Shown in pieces: positions 1 to 9,152 of a stretch of 55,967 bases of DNA; the first letter of the stretch is position 1; each line of letters starts with the position of its first letter. The stretch is from the NCBI RefSeq assembly GCF_018918205.1, contig NZ_JAHLQB010000032.1, positions 1-55,967 on the forward strand, written 5' to 3'. Source of the DNA: Lachnoclostridium sp. MSJ-17. Lineage in GTDB: Bacteria; Bacillota; Clostridia; Oscillospirales; Acutalibacteraceae. Made by a program: the position numbers and the translations under genes. The notes under the pieces are model-generated. The model ran no database searches, was not told the origin of the DNA, and saw only the letters and a program-made list of their open reading frames with translations.

Positions 1-218
1 AGGTTATCGGGAGAAAAGCTGCGGCTGACAAACTCGTCCGCCTGCTCGCTGAAGATCTCCTCCATCAGCGAGGGAATATCGTCAAAATGGTAATAGAAGG
101 AATTGCGGTTTATCCCGCAGTCCTCGACGATCTCCTTGACGGTGATTTTGTCTATCGGTTTGCTGTTGAGCAGCTTCATAAATGATTTTTTGATTGCGTC
201 CTTAGTCAGCGAAGTCAT
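1..218 (-). CDS. TetR/AcrR-family transcriptional regulator, N-terminal part (runs off the window)
   Basis: Seen: translation from the ATG at 218 gives MTSLTKDAIKKSFMKLL, followed by a helix-turn-helix with ITVKEIVEDCGINRNSFYYHF, the classic TetR DNA-binding signature. A GAGGTG ribosome-binding site lies 4 bases upstream. Only about 72 residues are inside the window; the ligand-binding C-terminal domain is outside. Known: TetR proteins are dimeric repressors released from DNA by a small ligand. It lies 49 bp after the zinc-ribbon gene on the same strand and may be its operon partner. The target and ligand cannot be deduced. Confidence 0.85.
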   Translation of the reverse strand, partial: MTSLTKDAIKKSFMKLLNSKPIDKITVKEIVEDCGINRNSFYYHFDDIPSLMEEIFSEQADEFVSRSFSPDN

Positions 219-267
219 GCTGCACCTCGTTCATAAGTAATATTTTTGCCGTTGATCCGCTCTGATA

Positions 268-1428
268 CTATGAGCGTGAGAGCAGGATCTTGTAGTCGCG
301 CATTTCCTGTTCGATCGCGGCTCTCTGACGCGGGTCGGGAATATGCAGCACATAAACTCCGCGCATATCCATGTACTTGAGCTTGAGCAGCCACTTGTCG
401 AGATAGATGATGCGGTTGACGATAGTGGTTCGCGCGTCCTTGAACGGCACGCGGTTGAACATGGTGACGAAGGTGTTCTTGTAGCCGTAAATGAAGTCGC
501 ACAGCGCGCGGTAGGCGTTGTTGCCCGGTGTGCGCGAATTGAGCTCGGACTTGTACCAGTAGAACATTTTGGAGGCGTTCATGTCGTCGGCGAGCTGCTT
601 GCTGATGATGTGCGAAATGCAGTAAAACGCGTCGTTCCATACAGTGCGGAAATAGTCGTCGCGGTAGTTGGGGTTGACGCTGCTTCTGAACTCGCAGACG
701 CAGCCGTAAACGCTCTGATATAACATATCCGCCTTACCCAGCGGCTGATAGCGCATTGACGGCACGCTCTCGGACATGATGTTGCCGTCGTAGGGCTCAA
801 AGAACATTCTGCTGTTGACCATGGCGTCGACCGCGTTCTTGAGCATGTGGTTGAACTCGATCGTGAGATGACCGCGGGCTTCGGGGCTGTCTGAGCTCAG
901 GCGCAGACACTCGGACGCGAAGTTCACGTATTTTACAAGATCCTGCTCGGGGGTTTCGGGTCTTTTGGCGGCAAGCACCTTGCATGCGCAGAACCACACA
1001 CCCGAATTTTCGGACTCCGTATCGAAAAGCAGCGAAAGACACTTGTCGGCGGTATCGTAGTCGCCGCGGTTGTAGCACGAGATCGCAAGGGACAGATCTG
1101 CCTTCGGTTCAACAGGCTGATAAACAGGCTGATAAGCCGGAGCAGGAGCAACGGGTACGGGAGCAACAGGCGCCGGCTGCATATTCTGAACAGGCGGTGC
1201 GGGCTGATACTGTGCGGCTTCGGGCTGTTCCTCCGCCGCAACAGGCTCACCGGTTACGGCTTCTCCGGCAGCGGAGTCTGCCTGCGGCTCGCTGACCTCA
1301 GCGGGAGCTTCACTCGGCGGAGTGAGTATGATTTTGTAGCCGCATCTCGTACAGAAAACGAATTCTCTGCCCTGCTCGCAGGATATCGGATTTCCGCACT
1401 GAGTGCAGTAAACGGTAATGTTTTCCAT
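268..1428 (-). CDS. Zinc-ribbon protein with proline-rich linker and helical C-terminal domain, function unknown
   Basis: Seen: the N-terminus has two CxxC knuckles (CTQCG and CTRCG, about residues 8-29), forming a zinc ribbon. Residues about 40-115 are a low-complexity Pro/Ala/Glu/Gln linker, and the remaining 270 residues are helical and aromatic-rich (CWYKSE, YKNTFVTMFN-type segments). There is no signal peptide or membrane segment, so it is probably cytoplasmic. A GTG two codons earlier overlaps the AGAGGTG ribosome-binding site, so the ATG at 1428 is the better start. It follows the M18 peptidase by 17 bp and is likely in that operon. No catalytic motif is recognised; a scaffold or regulatory role is only a guess. 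Confidence 0.8.
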   Translation of the reverse strand: MENITVYCTQCGNPISCEQGREFVFCTRCGYKIILTPPSEAPAEVSEPQADSAAGEAVTGEPVAAEEQPEAAQYQPAPPVQNMQPAPVAPVPVAPAPAYQPVYQPVEPKADLSLAISCYNRGDYDTADKCLSLLFDTESENSGVWFCACKVLAAKRPETPEQDLVKYVNFASECLRLSSDSPEARGHLTIEFNHMLKNAVDAMVNSRMFFEPYDGNIMSESVPSMRYQPLGKADMLYQSVYGCVCEFRSSVNPNYRDDYFRTVWNDAFYCISHIISKQLADDMNASKMFYWYKSELNSRTPGNNAYRALCDFIYGYKNTFVTMFNRVPFKDARTTIVNRIIYLDKWLLKLKYMDMRGVYVLHIPDPRQRAAIEQEMRDYKILLSRS

Positions 1429-1445
1429 GATCACACCTCTTTATC

Positions 1446-2852
1446 TTACGCCTTAAAGAACTCAAGGAACGCGCGGTAAGCCATATACACGTCGGTTTTT
1501 GATACGATCTCAAAGGGCGCGTGCATTGAGAGTACGGGTACGCCGAGGTCGATGACGTCGACGTTCATGTTGGCGACGTACTTCGCGATAGTACCGCCGC
1601 CGCCGAGATCAACCCTGCCGAGCTCGCCGATTTGCCAGAGGATACCGTTCTTCTCGAGCATGGCGCGGATTTTGCCCATGTACTCGGCGGAAGCGTCGGA
1701 GGTGTCGTACTTTCCGCCGTGACCGGTGTATTTGGATATAACTACGCCGCTGTTGATATAGCAGCTGTTCTTCGCCTCGAACGCGGAGGCGTAGGTCGGG
1801 TCGAAGGCGGCGTTTACGTCGGCTGACAGACAAACGCTCTTTGACAGCGCGCGGTAGCCCTCAACGCCGTCCTGAGCGGCGAGGTCATAGATAAAATAGC
1901 GCAGGAAATCGCTCTGCATACCGGTATTGCCGTCGCTGCCGATCTCCTCCTTGTCGGCGAGGTAGGTGACGCAGGTGTCCTCGGGAATTCCCGCGTCAAA
2001 CGCCGCGACGAGCGCCGGATATGCGCAGACCTTGTCGTCGTGGCCGTAAGCGCCGATCATGCTGCGGTCAAAGCCGATGTCCTTCGCCTTGAAGGTAGGA
2101 ACAAGACAGAGCTCCGCTGAGAGGAAGTCGTTCTCGGTGATGCCGTACTTTTCATTGAGGATAGACATGATGTTGAGCTTGACAAGCTCCTTCTCGTCCT
2201 CGGCTTCGGCGTACGGACGCGAGCCGACGAGAACGTTCAGATCCTCACCCGTGAACGCCTTCGCCATGGGCTTTGTCACCTGCTCCTGAGCAAGGTGCGG
2301 AAGCAGGTCTGTAACGCAGAAGCAGCTCTCGTTTTCACCGTCGCCCCATTTGATATTTACTACGGTGCCGTCGGTCTTTGCGACAACTCCGTGGAGAGTC
2401 AGCGGAATAGCAGTCCACTGGTACTTTTTCAGACCGCCGTAGTAGTGGGTCTTGAAAAGTCCGAGACCGTTCGCCTCATAAAGCGGATTCGGCTTGAGGT
2501 CGATCCTCGGGGAGTCGATGTGGGCGATCGCGAGACGCGCGCCGTTTTTTACTCCGTTTTTGCCTATCACCGCAAGGGCAATGGCTTTTCCTCTGTTGAC
2601 AAGATAAACCTTGTCGCCCGCCTTGTACTCAGCCTCGGGGTCGTATTCCTCAAAGCCCCTTTCCTTTGCCTGAGCCAGCGCCTCGGCGACTGCCTCGCGC
2701 TCAACGGGCGCGAGGTTCAGAAAGCTCTTGTAGCCCTCGCAGAACTCGTCCGCTTTTGCGATCTCCTCCGCTGAGAGCGACTTTACTCCCTTGTTCTCGG
2801 TGAGCATAACGCGCTCGCGGAGCTCTTCGGTCTTTGTTTTTTCTTCTGACAT
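1446..2852 (-). CDS. M18-family aminopeptidase
   Basis: Seen: 468 residues, the usual length for family M18 (aspartyl aminopeptidase, Lap4/ApeB). Metal-site and active-site motifs are present: AHIDSPRIDLKPNP in the N-terminal half, DKEEIGSDG in the middle and SMHAPFE near the C-terminus. Known: M18 enzymes are large cytoplasmic dinuclear-zinc peptidases that remove acidic N-terminal residues in peptide turnover. An AAAGGAAG ribosome-binding site precedes the ATG. It lies 38 bp after the transglycosylase gene and 17 bp before the zinc-ribbon gene on the same strand, so it is probably part of the prfA operon. Substrate preference cannot be read from the sequence. Confidence 0.95.
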   Translation of the reverse strand: MSEEKTKTEELRERVMLTENKGVKSLSAEEIAKADEFCEGYKSFLNLAPVEREAVAEALAQAKERGFEEYDPEAEYKAGDKVYLVNRGKAIALAVIGKNGVKNGARLAIAHIDSPRIDLKPNPLYEANGLGLFKTHYYGGLKKYQWTAIPLTLHGVVAKTDGTVVNIKWGDGENESCFCVTDLLPHLAQEQVTKPMAKAFTGEDLNVLVGSRPYAEAEDEKELVKLNIMSILNEKYGITENDFLSAELCLVPTFKAKDIGFDRSMIGAYGHDDKVCAYPALVAAFDAGIPEDTCVTYLADKEEIGSDGNTGMQSDFLRYFIYDLAAQDGVEGYRALSKSVCLSADVNAAFDPTYASAFEAKNSCYINSGVVISKYTGHGGKYDTSDASAEYMGKIRAMLEKNGILWQIGELGRVDLGGGGTIAKYVANMNVDVIDLGVPVLSMHAPFEIVSKTDVYMAYRAFLEFFKA

Positions 2853-2890
2853 ATATATCTTCCTTTCGCTGAAAAGTAATTATTTTTATT

Positions 2891-3526
2891 TTAAGAATAA
2901 TAAAGCTCAATATACACCGACTTCGCGCTTTCGACCTTGTCGACGTACTGCGAGGTCTCGGGGTACGGTATCGTGCTCAGGGTCACGCCGTCTGTGCTGT
3001 ACGAGGAGTCCGCAAGCCAGTCCGACACGACAAATCCCGCGTTATACGCCGCGACAGCGCACTGCTCGGTGCCGTAATAGTCGTAAAAATACCGCAGCAG
3101 GTACGCTCCGTAGTCTATGTTGACGGCGGGGTCAAAGAGGTCGTCCGAGGTGTATTTATCAGTCTCGCCGCGCTTTTGCAGGAGCCACTCAAACGAGGAC
3201 GGCATCAGCTGCATAAGCCCTCTTGCGCCGACGGAGGACTGAGCGTCGGGGTTAAAGCCGCTTTCGGTGCGGATAACCGCGTAGATCAGCGCCGGCGGCA
3301 GGCTGTAGTCTGCGGCAGCCTTGTTGACGTACTCGCTGTACTTCTGCGGATAGGCGACCTTGCGCAGATTATCGGCGGTTCTGCCCTGGCAGTTCACGAC
3401 AAAGAGCACAGCCGCGGCGGCAAGGATAAAAAATACCGCGATCCATACGGCAGCGGGCATCCTGCCCTTTTTTTGCTTTTTGCCGCGGCGCGGCGCGTAT
3501 CTTCTGTTTTGCGAATATTGCGCCAT
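2891..3526 (-). CDS. Membrane-anchored lytic transglycosylase, SLT domain
   Basis: Seen: a basic N-terminus (RRYAPRRGKKQKKGR) is followed by one transmembrane helix at about residues 25-45 and a C-terminal SLT domain. Diagnostic motifs are IRTESGFNPDAQS (ESG with the catalytic glutamate), GARGLMQLMP and AVAAYNAG. Known: these enzymes cleave the MurNAc-GlcNAc bond in peptidoglycan, leaving 1,6-anhydro ends; the helix places the enzyme on the outer face of the membrane. The ATG at 3526 overlaps the coaE stop (TGATG), with GTG one codon earlier as the alternative. There is no sign that it belongs to the phage island, since it sits inside the housekeeping operon. Confidence 0.93.
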   Translation of the reverse strand: MAQYSQNRRYAPRRGKKQKKGRMPAAVWIAVFFILAAAAVLFVVNCQGRTADNLRKVAYPQKYSEYVNKAAADYSLPPALIYAVIRTESGFNPDAQSSVGARGLMQLMPSSFEWLLQKRGETDKYTSDDLFDPAVNIDYGAYLLRYFYDYYGTEQCAVAAYNAGFVVSDWLADSSYSTDGVTLSTIPYPETSQYVDKVESAKSVYIELYYS

Positions 3527-4125
3527 CACATCACCCCGGCATTTATTTTTTCTGTCAGCGCGTACATGCGCGACCTGAATTCGTCTATATCTCCGTTGTT
3601 TTCGATCACATAGTCCGAATGACAGCGGAAAAATTCTTCGCTGTACTGGGCGCGGATACGCTCCAGCGCCTGTTCCTTTGTTACATTGTCGCGCCCGAGG
3701 ATCCTTTGCAGCCGCACTTCCTCGTTCGCGGTCACGCTTATGATAATATCGCAGACCGCGTCCATGTTGCTCTCAAAGAGCTGCGGCGCGTCAAACACAG
3801 CCGTGCCGCTGAGGGTCTTAAGTATTCTTAGCGTCTGAGCGATCACGAACGGATGAACGATTTCGCCGAGAAGCGCGGTATTTTCCTTGGTTTCAAAGGC
3901 GCGCTTTGCGAGAAGCTTACGGTCAAGAACGCCGTCGGGTCTGATGATATCCTGACCGAAGCTCGCGGCGACAGCTTTCAGGCACGCGGGCGAGGTTTCG
4001 TAGATTTTTGCCACGAGCGCGTCAGCGTCGATGACTGTCATGCCGTTCTTTGTGAATATCTCCGCCGCCGTGCTTTTGCCTGCTCCGCTCTGACCCGTCA
4101 TTCCGATAAGCCTGACTCTATTCAA
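3526..4125 (-). CDS. coaE: Dephospho-CoA kinase
   Basis: Seen: 199 residues with the P-loop GMTGQSGAGKST at the N-terminus, DADALVAKIYE, the DAPQLFES segment and the VTANEEVRLQRI lid region. Known: it phosphorylates the ribose 3'-hydroxyl of dephospho-CoA, the last step of coenzyme A synthesis. Translation appears to begin at a TTG codon at 4125 behind GAGGTGAT, inside the end of the Sua5 gene (8-nt overlap), which suggests translational coupling. Length and motifs are normal for the family. Confidence 0.96.
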   Translation of the reverse strand: MNRVRLIGMTGQSGAGKSTAAEIFTKNGMTVIDADALVAKIYETSPACLKAVAASFGQDIIRPDGVLDRKLLAKRAFETKENTALLGEIVHPFVIAQTLRILKTLSGTAVFDAPQLFESNMDAVCDIIISVTANEEVRLQRILGRDNVTKEQALERIRAQYSEEFFRCHSDYVIENNGDIDEFRSRMYALTEKINAGVM

Positions 4126-5149
4126 GGTCGATCACCTCAAATCCCGCCGCCCTGATAAGGCGGTTGTATACGGCGAGACCTACGCCGTCGGTAGATGGCA
4201 GCCGCGAAAAGACAGTCATGACTCCTCCGTAGCCGTCAACGCGGCGCAGGCTGTCGAACAGGCGGTGCGCCTGAGTCTCGTAGTCGAGCCGCTTGCCGAG
4301 AGAAATCGTCTTGACGCCCTTAAGAAGCGGGATATCCTCGTCGCAGCAGAGAGCGGCAACTCCGGCGCCTGCGTTCTTGTTGACATAGTCAATATACGCG
4401 TCGTCAGAGCATTTGAGAAGTATCACGTTCGCTTTAGGAGCGTAGTGCTTGTACTTCATGCCAGGACTAGCGGCGGTCTGACCCTGAGCGAGCTGATGAA
4501 GCACCGCGTCGTCGACCTCGACCTCGCCGAGAACCGCTCTGAGCTGTTCGACGGTTATTCCGCCCGGACGAAGCACTCTCGGAATGTCTGTAGCGACGGT
4601 GATAACCGTGCTCTCGAGTCCGACGGAGCATTCGCCGCCGTCGAGCACAGCGTCGATTTTGCCGTTCATGTCGTTCATAACGTGAGCGGCTGTTGTGGGG
4701 CTCGGCGAGCCTGAAATATTCGCCGAGGGAGCCGCCAAAGGCGTGTTTGCCGCTTTTATGACCGCCTGCGCCACAGGGTGCGACGGAAATCGTATCGCGA
4801 CGGTATCGAGCCCCGCGGAGACCTCGCCGGGAATAGCTCTGCCCTTCTTCATGATTATCGTCAGCGGCCCCGGCCAGAAGGCTTTGGCGAGGGTGTACGC
4901 CGCTTCGGGGATTTCGCGGACTAACGCGAATCGGCTGATGTCCTCAAACGCCGCGATATGTACTATCAGGGGATTGTCCATCGGTCTGCCCTTCGCCGCG
5001 AAGATTTTCGCGACCGCCTCTCCGTTCAGGGCGTCGGCGGCAAGACCGTAGACCGTCTCCGTCGGGATCGCCGCCAAACCTCCGTCTGACAGTATCCTTC
5101 CGGCTGTATTTATATCGTTTTCGTTGTTGTGCAAAAGCTGTGTCGTCAT
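4118..5149 (-). CDS. L-threonylcarbamoyladenylate synthase, Sua5 type
   Basis: Seen: the N-terminal 200 residues hold the YrdC/Sua5 domain ([47 protein letters not shown]). It is followed by the Sua5 C-terminal domain ([13 protein letters not shown] onwards), total 343 residues. Known: the enzyme makes threonylcarbamoyl-AMP from threonine, bicarbonate and ATP for the t6A37 modification of ANN-decoding tRNAs. The extra C-terminal domain makes this Sua5 rather than the short TsaC. The start ATG overlaps the prfA stop (ATGA). A prfA-Sua5 neighbourhood is common in Firmicutes. Confidence 0.95.
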   Translation of the reverse strand: MTTQLLHNNENDINTAGRILSDGGLAAIPTETVYGLAADALNGEAVAKIFAAKGRPMDNPLIVHIAAFEDISRFALVREIPEAAYTLAKAFWPGPLTIIMKKGRAIPGEVSAGLDTVAIRFPSHPVAQAVIKAANTPLAAPSANISGSPSPTTAAHVMNDMNGKIDAVLDGGECSVGLESTVITVATDIPRVLRPGGITVEQLRAVLGEVEVDDAVLHQLAQGQTAASPGMKYKHYAPKANVILLKCSDDAYIDYVNKNAGAGVAALCCDEDIPLLKGVKTISLGKRLDYETQAHRLFDSLRRVDGYGGVMTVFSRLPSTDGVGLAVYNRLIRAAGFEVIDLE

Positions 5150-6219
5150 TGCTGTTCCATGCTTTCCTTTAGCTTTTCCGCTCTGTCGGCGGTGACGAGA
5201 GCGTCAATGACCTCGTCGAGGTTGCCGTTGAGAATATCCTCGAGCTTGTACAAAGTCAGTCCTATCCTGTGGTCGGTCAGTCTGCCCTGAGGATAGTTGT
5301 AGGTGCGGATACGCTCGCTGCGGTCGCCGGTGCCGACCTGAGATTTTCTGTCGGCGGCGATCTCACTCGCCTGCTTGTCCTGCTTCTCTTTCAAAAGCCG
5401 CGACTTGAGCACCTTGAGCGCCTTGTCCTTGTTCTTGTACTGACTGCGCTCGTCCTGACACTCAACCACCGTGCCCGTCGGGATATGCGTTACGCGTATC
5501 GCGGAGCTTGTCTTGTTGATATGCTGACCGCCCGCGCCGCTCGAACGGAAGGTGTCTATCTTTAAATCCTTGGGGTCGATCTCAAGCTCAACGTCCTCCG
5601 CCTCGGGAAGCACCGCTACCGTGGTGGTCGAGGTGTGAACGCGTCCCTGACTCTCGGTCTCGGGTACTCTCTGTACGCGGTGAACTCCGCTCTCGTACTT
5701 GAAGCGCGAATACGCTCCGTCGCCCTCGATCATGAACGAAATTTCCTTGTAGCCGCCGAGCTCGGTCTCGTTGACATTGACGACCTCGACGCGGTAGCCG
5801 CGCTTTTCGGCGTACATCGTGTACATTCTGAAAAGCACCGCGGAAAACAGAGCGCTTTCCTCGCCGCCCGCTCCGCCGCGTATCTCGACAATGACGTTGC
5901 GGTCGTCGTTCGGGTCCTTGGGAAGAAGCAGTATCTTGAGCTTTTCGGAGAGCTCCTCCGTTTTTTCCTTCGCCTCGTCAAGCTCGAGCTGTGCAAGCTC
6001 GCGCAGCTCGCTGTCGCCGCTCTCGAGGATCTCAAGGCTCTCGCGCTCGGTCTGCACAGCCGCCTTGTACTCGCGGTAGGTCAGCACTATCTCCTCGATC
6101 GACTTTATCTCCTTCATTATCTTCTGATACGCCTCGGGGTCAGCCGCTACGGACGGCTCGTAGAGCCTGCTGTTGAGCTCAGAGTATCTCTTGTCAAAAA
6201 TCTCTATTTTTTCGAACAT
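5146..6219 (-). CDS. prfA: Peptide chain release factor 1
   Basis: Seen: the GGQ peptidyl-tRNA hydrolysis motif in [20 protein letters not shown], and the codon-recognition region [14 protein letters not shown], whose P-x-T tripeptide is the RF1 (UAA/UAG) type rather than the RF2 SPF type. Length about 357 residues is normal. Two in-frame ATGs lie at 6225 and 6219; the GGAG sequence is 7 bases before the second, so 6219 is preferred. Known: RF1 ends translation in the ribosomal A site. It overlaps or abuts the DUF951 gene upstream and the Sua5 gene downstream. Confidence 0.97.
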   Translation of the reverse strand: MFEKIEIFDKRYSELNSRLYEPSVAADPEAYQKIMKEIKSIEEIVLTYREYKAAVQTERESLEILESGDSELRELAQLELDEAKEKTEELSEKLKILLLPKDPNDDRNVIVEIRGGAGGEESALFSAVLFRMYTMYAEKRGYRVEVVNVNETELGGYKEISFMIEGDGAYSRFKYESGVHRVQRVPETESQGRVHTSTTTVAVLPEAEDVELEIDPKDLKIDTFRSSGAGGQHINKTSSAIRVTHIPTGTVVECQDERSQYKNKDKALKVLKSRLLKEKQDKQASEIAADRKSQVGTGDRSERIRTYNYPQGRLTDHRIGLTLYKLEDILNGNLDEVIDALVTADRAEKLKESMEQQ

Positions 6220-6221
6220 AT

Positions 6222-6401
6222 TCATTCTCCGATGATTTTTCTGATGTTTTTCTCGATTTTTTTGCGCGGAGCCATGACCTCGCGTCCGCAGTTAAGACAG
6301 CGGAGCTTGAAATCCATTCCTACGCGCAGTATTTCAAACGTCTTTGAGCCGCAGGGATGCGGTTTTTTCATTTCGACGCGGTCTCCGACCTGTACGTTCA
6401 A
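6222..6401 (-). CDS. DUF951-family small protein
   Basis: Seen: 59 residues starting [18 protein letters not shown], with a CLNCGREVM knuckle and a basic tail. This matches the DUF951 family (usually about 60-70 residues, KKPHPCG...LKCxxCGR). A GTG three codons earlier is part of the AGGAGGTG ribosome-binding site and cannot be the start; the TTG at 6401, 8 bases after AGGAGG, is therefore chosen. The family is widespread in Firmicutes and probably binds zinc, but its function is unknown. It is the first gene of the operon behind the promoter at 6435-6463. Confidence 0.88.
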   Translation of the reverse strand: MNVQVGDRVEMKKPHPCGSKTFEILRVGMDFKLRCLNCGREVMAPRKKIEKNIRKIIGE

Positions 6402-6434
6402 GAAAAACACCTCCTGTTTTTATCTTAATATATT

Positions 6435-6463
6435 ATTATAGCATATTTTATTCTGTTGCGCAA
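6435..6463 (-). promoter_or_regulatory. Sigma-A type promoter of the DUF951-prfA operon
   Basis: On the minus strand TTGCGC and TATAAT are separated by exactly 17 bases, about 30 bases before the DUF951 ribosome-binding site. It is the only good promoter upstream of the seven-gene minus-strand run. Confidence 0.7.
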
Positions 6464-6508
6464 CCGAGAAATGCGGCGGCGCTGCGTCAAAGAATTTTTT
6501 TGGAAATA

Positions 6509-6541
6509 TTTTTTAAATTGCATATTTTTATGCAATTTTTT
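6509..6541 (+). promoter_or_regulatory. AT-rich palindromic regulatory element, copy A (before the tail-fibre island)
   Basis: Seen: a 33-bp sequence, T6 then the arm AAATTGCAT (6515-6523), loop ATTTTT, the arm ATGCAATTT (6530-6538) and further T's. It is identical, base for base, to the minus-strand sequence at 51748-51780 before the terminase gene. The palindrome ends 63 bp before the fibre ATG, against 55 bp at the other locus. It could be an operator or an activator site; no consensus -35/-10 pair is visible around it, so an alternative sigma factor or an activator is possible. A weak hairpin plus T-tract reading (terminator) is the alternative. Confidence 0.75.
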
Positions 6542-6601
6542 CCGTTTTAGTCCTGTGAGTGAGGAAGCCCCATCCTCAAATAAATTTTCAGGAGGAATAA
6601 A

Positions 6602-8908
6602 ATGAACGATTATATCTCGGAAATCACCCTTGATCTCAACTGTGAACGCAGCTGCCGGACTATCATGCTGACGCAGTTTGACAAGGGCAAGAAAATCCAC
6701 CTCACCGTAAAGGCGAACGGCGAGCCCTACTCCGTCAGCGGCTGCTCTGTTGTTTTGAAGGGCGTTAATTCCGACGGAAGCAGAGTCGCCGTCGACTGCA
6801 ATATTGAACAGGACGGCACCGCGACCGCGGTTACCGACGACATAACCTTCGCGGTAAAGGGCTTTGCCGCCGCGAGATTTGTGATTTCCGACAGCCAAAG
6901 AACATACAATACACAGAGATTTCTGATTTACGTCGACGACGCTCTCGACACCGACGTGACCTCAGACCCCGCGTATTCTATCCTCAACAGGCTTATCCGC
7001 GAGGTGCAGCTGATCGACGAGCACGGCGGGATAATCGTCGACGACGAGCTCAGCAGCACAAGCGCGCACCCTGTTCAGAACAGAATCGTAAACGCCGCGC
7101 TGAATACAAAGGCCCCCTTGTCGACCGCCTACACCTTTGACAACACGACCACAGCTGTTCCGTTCAATGTCAATAATCCAAAGATCATATATCTGAACGC
7201 CGTTGTTGACGGAGAAAACGGTATTGTTATTACTTCCGCACATAATTCCGGGTTCCAGTTTTTCTTCGGACGAAACGGAACTACAAAAATACGGTTGAGA
7301 AACGGTGCTGATACTTATACCGATTGGCAGCCTGCGGCAGAAAAAGCCGCCAACAAAAGCAACGCGATCACCTCGTCAAACAAGACGAGCTCCACGCTTT
7401 TCCCCACAATCAAGGCGGTCGTCGACTACCTCGCCGAAAAATACGAGGCACTGTCAAACAAGCTGACCTCAGCATACGGCATTGACGGAGATTCCACCGA
7501 CGCTCAGTACCCCACGGCGAAGGCGGTCTATGAATTCGGCGGAGAGATCGTCGACATTGTTAACGAGGATATCGCGGAAACGAACGATGCTGTCGCCGAC
7601 CTCAAGACCTACCTCGGCTACACCTCGGGCGATATCCTCGGTCTGCAGGCTGATTTTGAGAACAAGGTATTCACCCGTCTGGGCGCGGCTGTCGGCAAAA
7701 ACGCAGGCAGCGACTTCGACGTGTTCCCGATGTACGGAGGGCGCAGGCGCGTTGTCGTCGACTCGGACGGCGTTATCGATGACAGCATTGCTCCGGCAAG
7801 CGTCACTGAAACAGACTATGACCTCGACGTTATGGTATATCAGCCTAAATTCTACTACAAGGTAGTTCCGCTCAAGCTCGAGAAGCAGTCAGGCGGTACG
7901 GGATATCATATCCGCAAGGCGAATTACTACATCACCTCGACTCCGCACGCGGGGTTCAAGGTTCACCCTCTGTTCATCGACGCAAACGGCAATGAGGTCG
8001 ATTATGTTCTGCTCTCGGCGTATGAAGCGTCGTATCTGCATGCCGAAACCGGAAATTATCATTATTTCAGCGACGGAACAGATACAAACACGAATATAGA
8101 CTGGGCACATGACGTGCTCAAATCCATGCCCGGAGTAAAACCGATCTCGGGACAGCGCAAGGCGATGACTAAGGCTAACATGGAAGCGCTCGCGCAGCGC
8201 AAATCGTCGAACTGGCACCTTGATACTATCAAGTCTGTATCTGCAAATCAGCTGCTCATGATAATTGAAATGGGTCAGTTCAATACGCAGGCGGCTATGG
8301 GCAGCGGCGTTACCGACACTCCGAATAACGGCGCCTACAACTGCTCTTCTCTCACCGGCTCGACCACTTCCCTCGGTAACGCAACAGGCATGGCAGCAGA
8401 AACAACCTATGAATCAGCGGGAAACGAAACAGTTAACACCACCAACGGCAAATTATCTGTTTCTTACCGGGGACTTGAAAACCCATGGGGCAACATCTGG
8501 AAGCATGTAAACGGAATCAACCTCTGGGGCAACGGCGAAATGGGCGGAGGTCAGGCTTACATAGCCGATAACTTCAGCTTTGACGAAGAAGCGCACAGCG
8601 GAAATTATCATCCCGCAGGCTTCACCATTGCAAACGCAAGCGGCTGGATATCCGCGTTCGCTTACGGAAATGAGGATTTCGACTGGCTGTTTATGCCTTC
8701 GGAAACAACAGGCAACAGCTCGCTTCCTGTCGGCGACCGCTATTACGGTACAGAAGATATGAATGGTTACTATATAATCCGGCACGGCGGCTATTGGAAC
8801 AGCGGCAATGCAGCGGGCGGTTTTCTTTTGAATTGTCTCGGTCCGAGCGGCTCAAAAGCCAATTCGATCGGCGGCCGCCTGCTGTATGTTCCGACCGCGG
8901 CGGTATAA
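6602..8908 (+). CDS. Phage tail fibre / baseplate upper protein with C-type-lectin-like C-terminus
   Basis: Seen: 768 residues. The first about 120 resemble the BppU N-terminal domain (RTIMLTQFDKGKKIHLTVKA, YSVSGCSVVLKG). A middle region has fibre-type repeats (TLFPTIKAVVDYLAEKY, AQYPTAKAVYEF). The last about 290 residues look like a C-type-lectin/FGE-like fold: LENPWGNIWKHVNGINLW, DWLFMPSE and a final GGYWNSGNAAGGFLLNC...GGRLLYVP. That ending resembles the variable proteins of diversity-generating retroelements, but no reverse transcriptase is in the window. Known: such proteins bind host surfaces at the tail tip. AGGAGG lies 7 bases before the ATG. The same regulatory palindrome precedes this gene and the head block far away. 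Confidence 0.85.
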   Translation: MNDYISEITLDLNCERSCRTIMLTQFDKGKKIHLTVKANGEPYSVSGCSVVLKGVNSDGSRVAVDCNIEQDGTATAVTDDITFAVKGFAAARFVISDSQRTYNTQRFLIYVDDALDTDVTSDPAYSILNRLIREVQLIDEHGGIIVDDELSSTSAHPVQNRIVNAALNTKAPLSTAYTFDNTTTAVPFNVNNPKIIYLNAVVDGENGIVITSAHNSGFQFFFGRNGTTKIRLRNGADTYTDWQPAAEKAANKSNAITSSNKTSSTLFPTIKAVVDYLAEKYEALSNKLTSAYGIDGDSTDAQYPTAKAVYEFGGEIVDIVNEDIAETNDAVADLKTYLGYTSGDILGLQADFENKVFTRLGAAVGKNAGSDFDVFPMYGGRRRVVVDSDGVIDDSIAPASVTETDYDLDVMVYQPKFYYKVVPLKLEKQSGGTGYHIRKANYYITSTPHAGFKVHPLFIDANGNEVDYVLLSAYEASYLHAETGNYHYFSDGTDTNTNIDWAHDVLKSMPGVKPISGQRKAMTKANMEALAQRKSSNWHLDTIKSVSANQLLMIIEMGQFNTQAAMGSGVTDTPNNGAYNCSSLTGSTTSLGNATGMAAETTYESAGNETVNTTNGKLSVSYRGLENPWGNIWKHVNGINLWGNGEMGGGQAYIADNFSFDEEAHSGNYHPAGFTIANASGWISAFAYGNEDFDWLFMPSETTGNSSLPVGDRYYGTEDMNGYYIIRHGGYWNSGNAAGGFLLNCLGPSGSKANSIGGRLLYVPTAAV

Positions 8909-8924
8909 AGGAAAGGAGACGCAT

Positions 8925-9152
8925 ATGACAGATTACGGTATTGTAAGAAGCACAGTCAAGCCTGACGAAAAGATTGTCGACGAGCATTCGGTCTGGGTAA
9001 ACACGGAAATCACTCAGACTTCTGACGGTTGGAAATATCGCATGGTTCAGTACGGCAAGGACGAGTATATCAAACTCATGGACGAGGCGAACCAGAAGGC
9101 TCAGGCTGACCTTGAGTACCTCGCCATGATGACGGAGGTGGAGCTTGAGTGA
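8925..9152 (+). CDS. Small phage tail-tip-associated protein (XkdW position), unknown function
   Basis: Seen: 75 residues, start MTDYGIVRSTVKPDEKIVD, hydrophilic, with an acidic helical C-terminal half (IKLMDEANQKAQADLEYLAMM). There is no signal peptide or membrane segment. AAAGGAG precedes the ATG by 7 bases. It lies 16 bp after the fibre gene and its stop overlaps the XkdX start. In PBSX-like elements a small protein commonly occupies this place between the fibre and XkdX; a role in fibre attachment or folding is inferred from position only. Confidence 0.75.
   Translation: MTDYGIVRSTVKPDEKIVDEHSVWVNTEITQTSDGWKYRMVQYGKDEYIKLMDEANQKAQADLEYLAMMTEVELE

Noticed and set aside
2891..3526. Lytic transglycosylase as the lysis or tail enzyme of the phage element
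   Set aside because: It is embedded between coaE and the M18 peptidase in a housekeeping operon, has its own membrane anchor, and is not next to either phage locus or its regulatory element.
6515..6541. The palindrome plus T-tract as an ordinary terminator of the DUF951 operon side
   Set aside because: The prfA operon runs away from it, the stem has few GC pairs, and an identical copy stands before the terminase gene, where no plus- or minus-strand gene would need this exact terminator. A regulatory element fits better, though not proven.
6425..6898. 157-codon minus-strand frame overlapping the fibre start and the palindrome
   Set aside because: It runs antisense through the fibre gene, ends in low-complexity AT-rich codons and has no ribosome-binding site; the plus-strand BppU-like frame explains the region.
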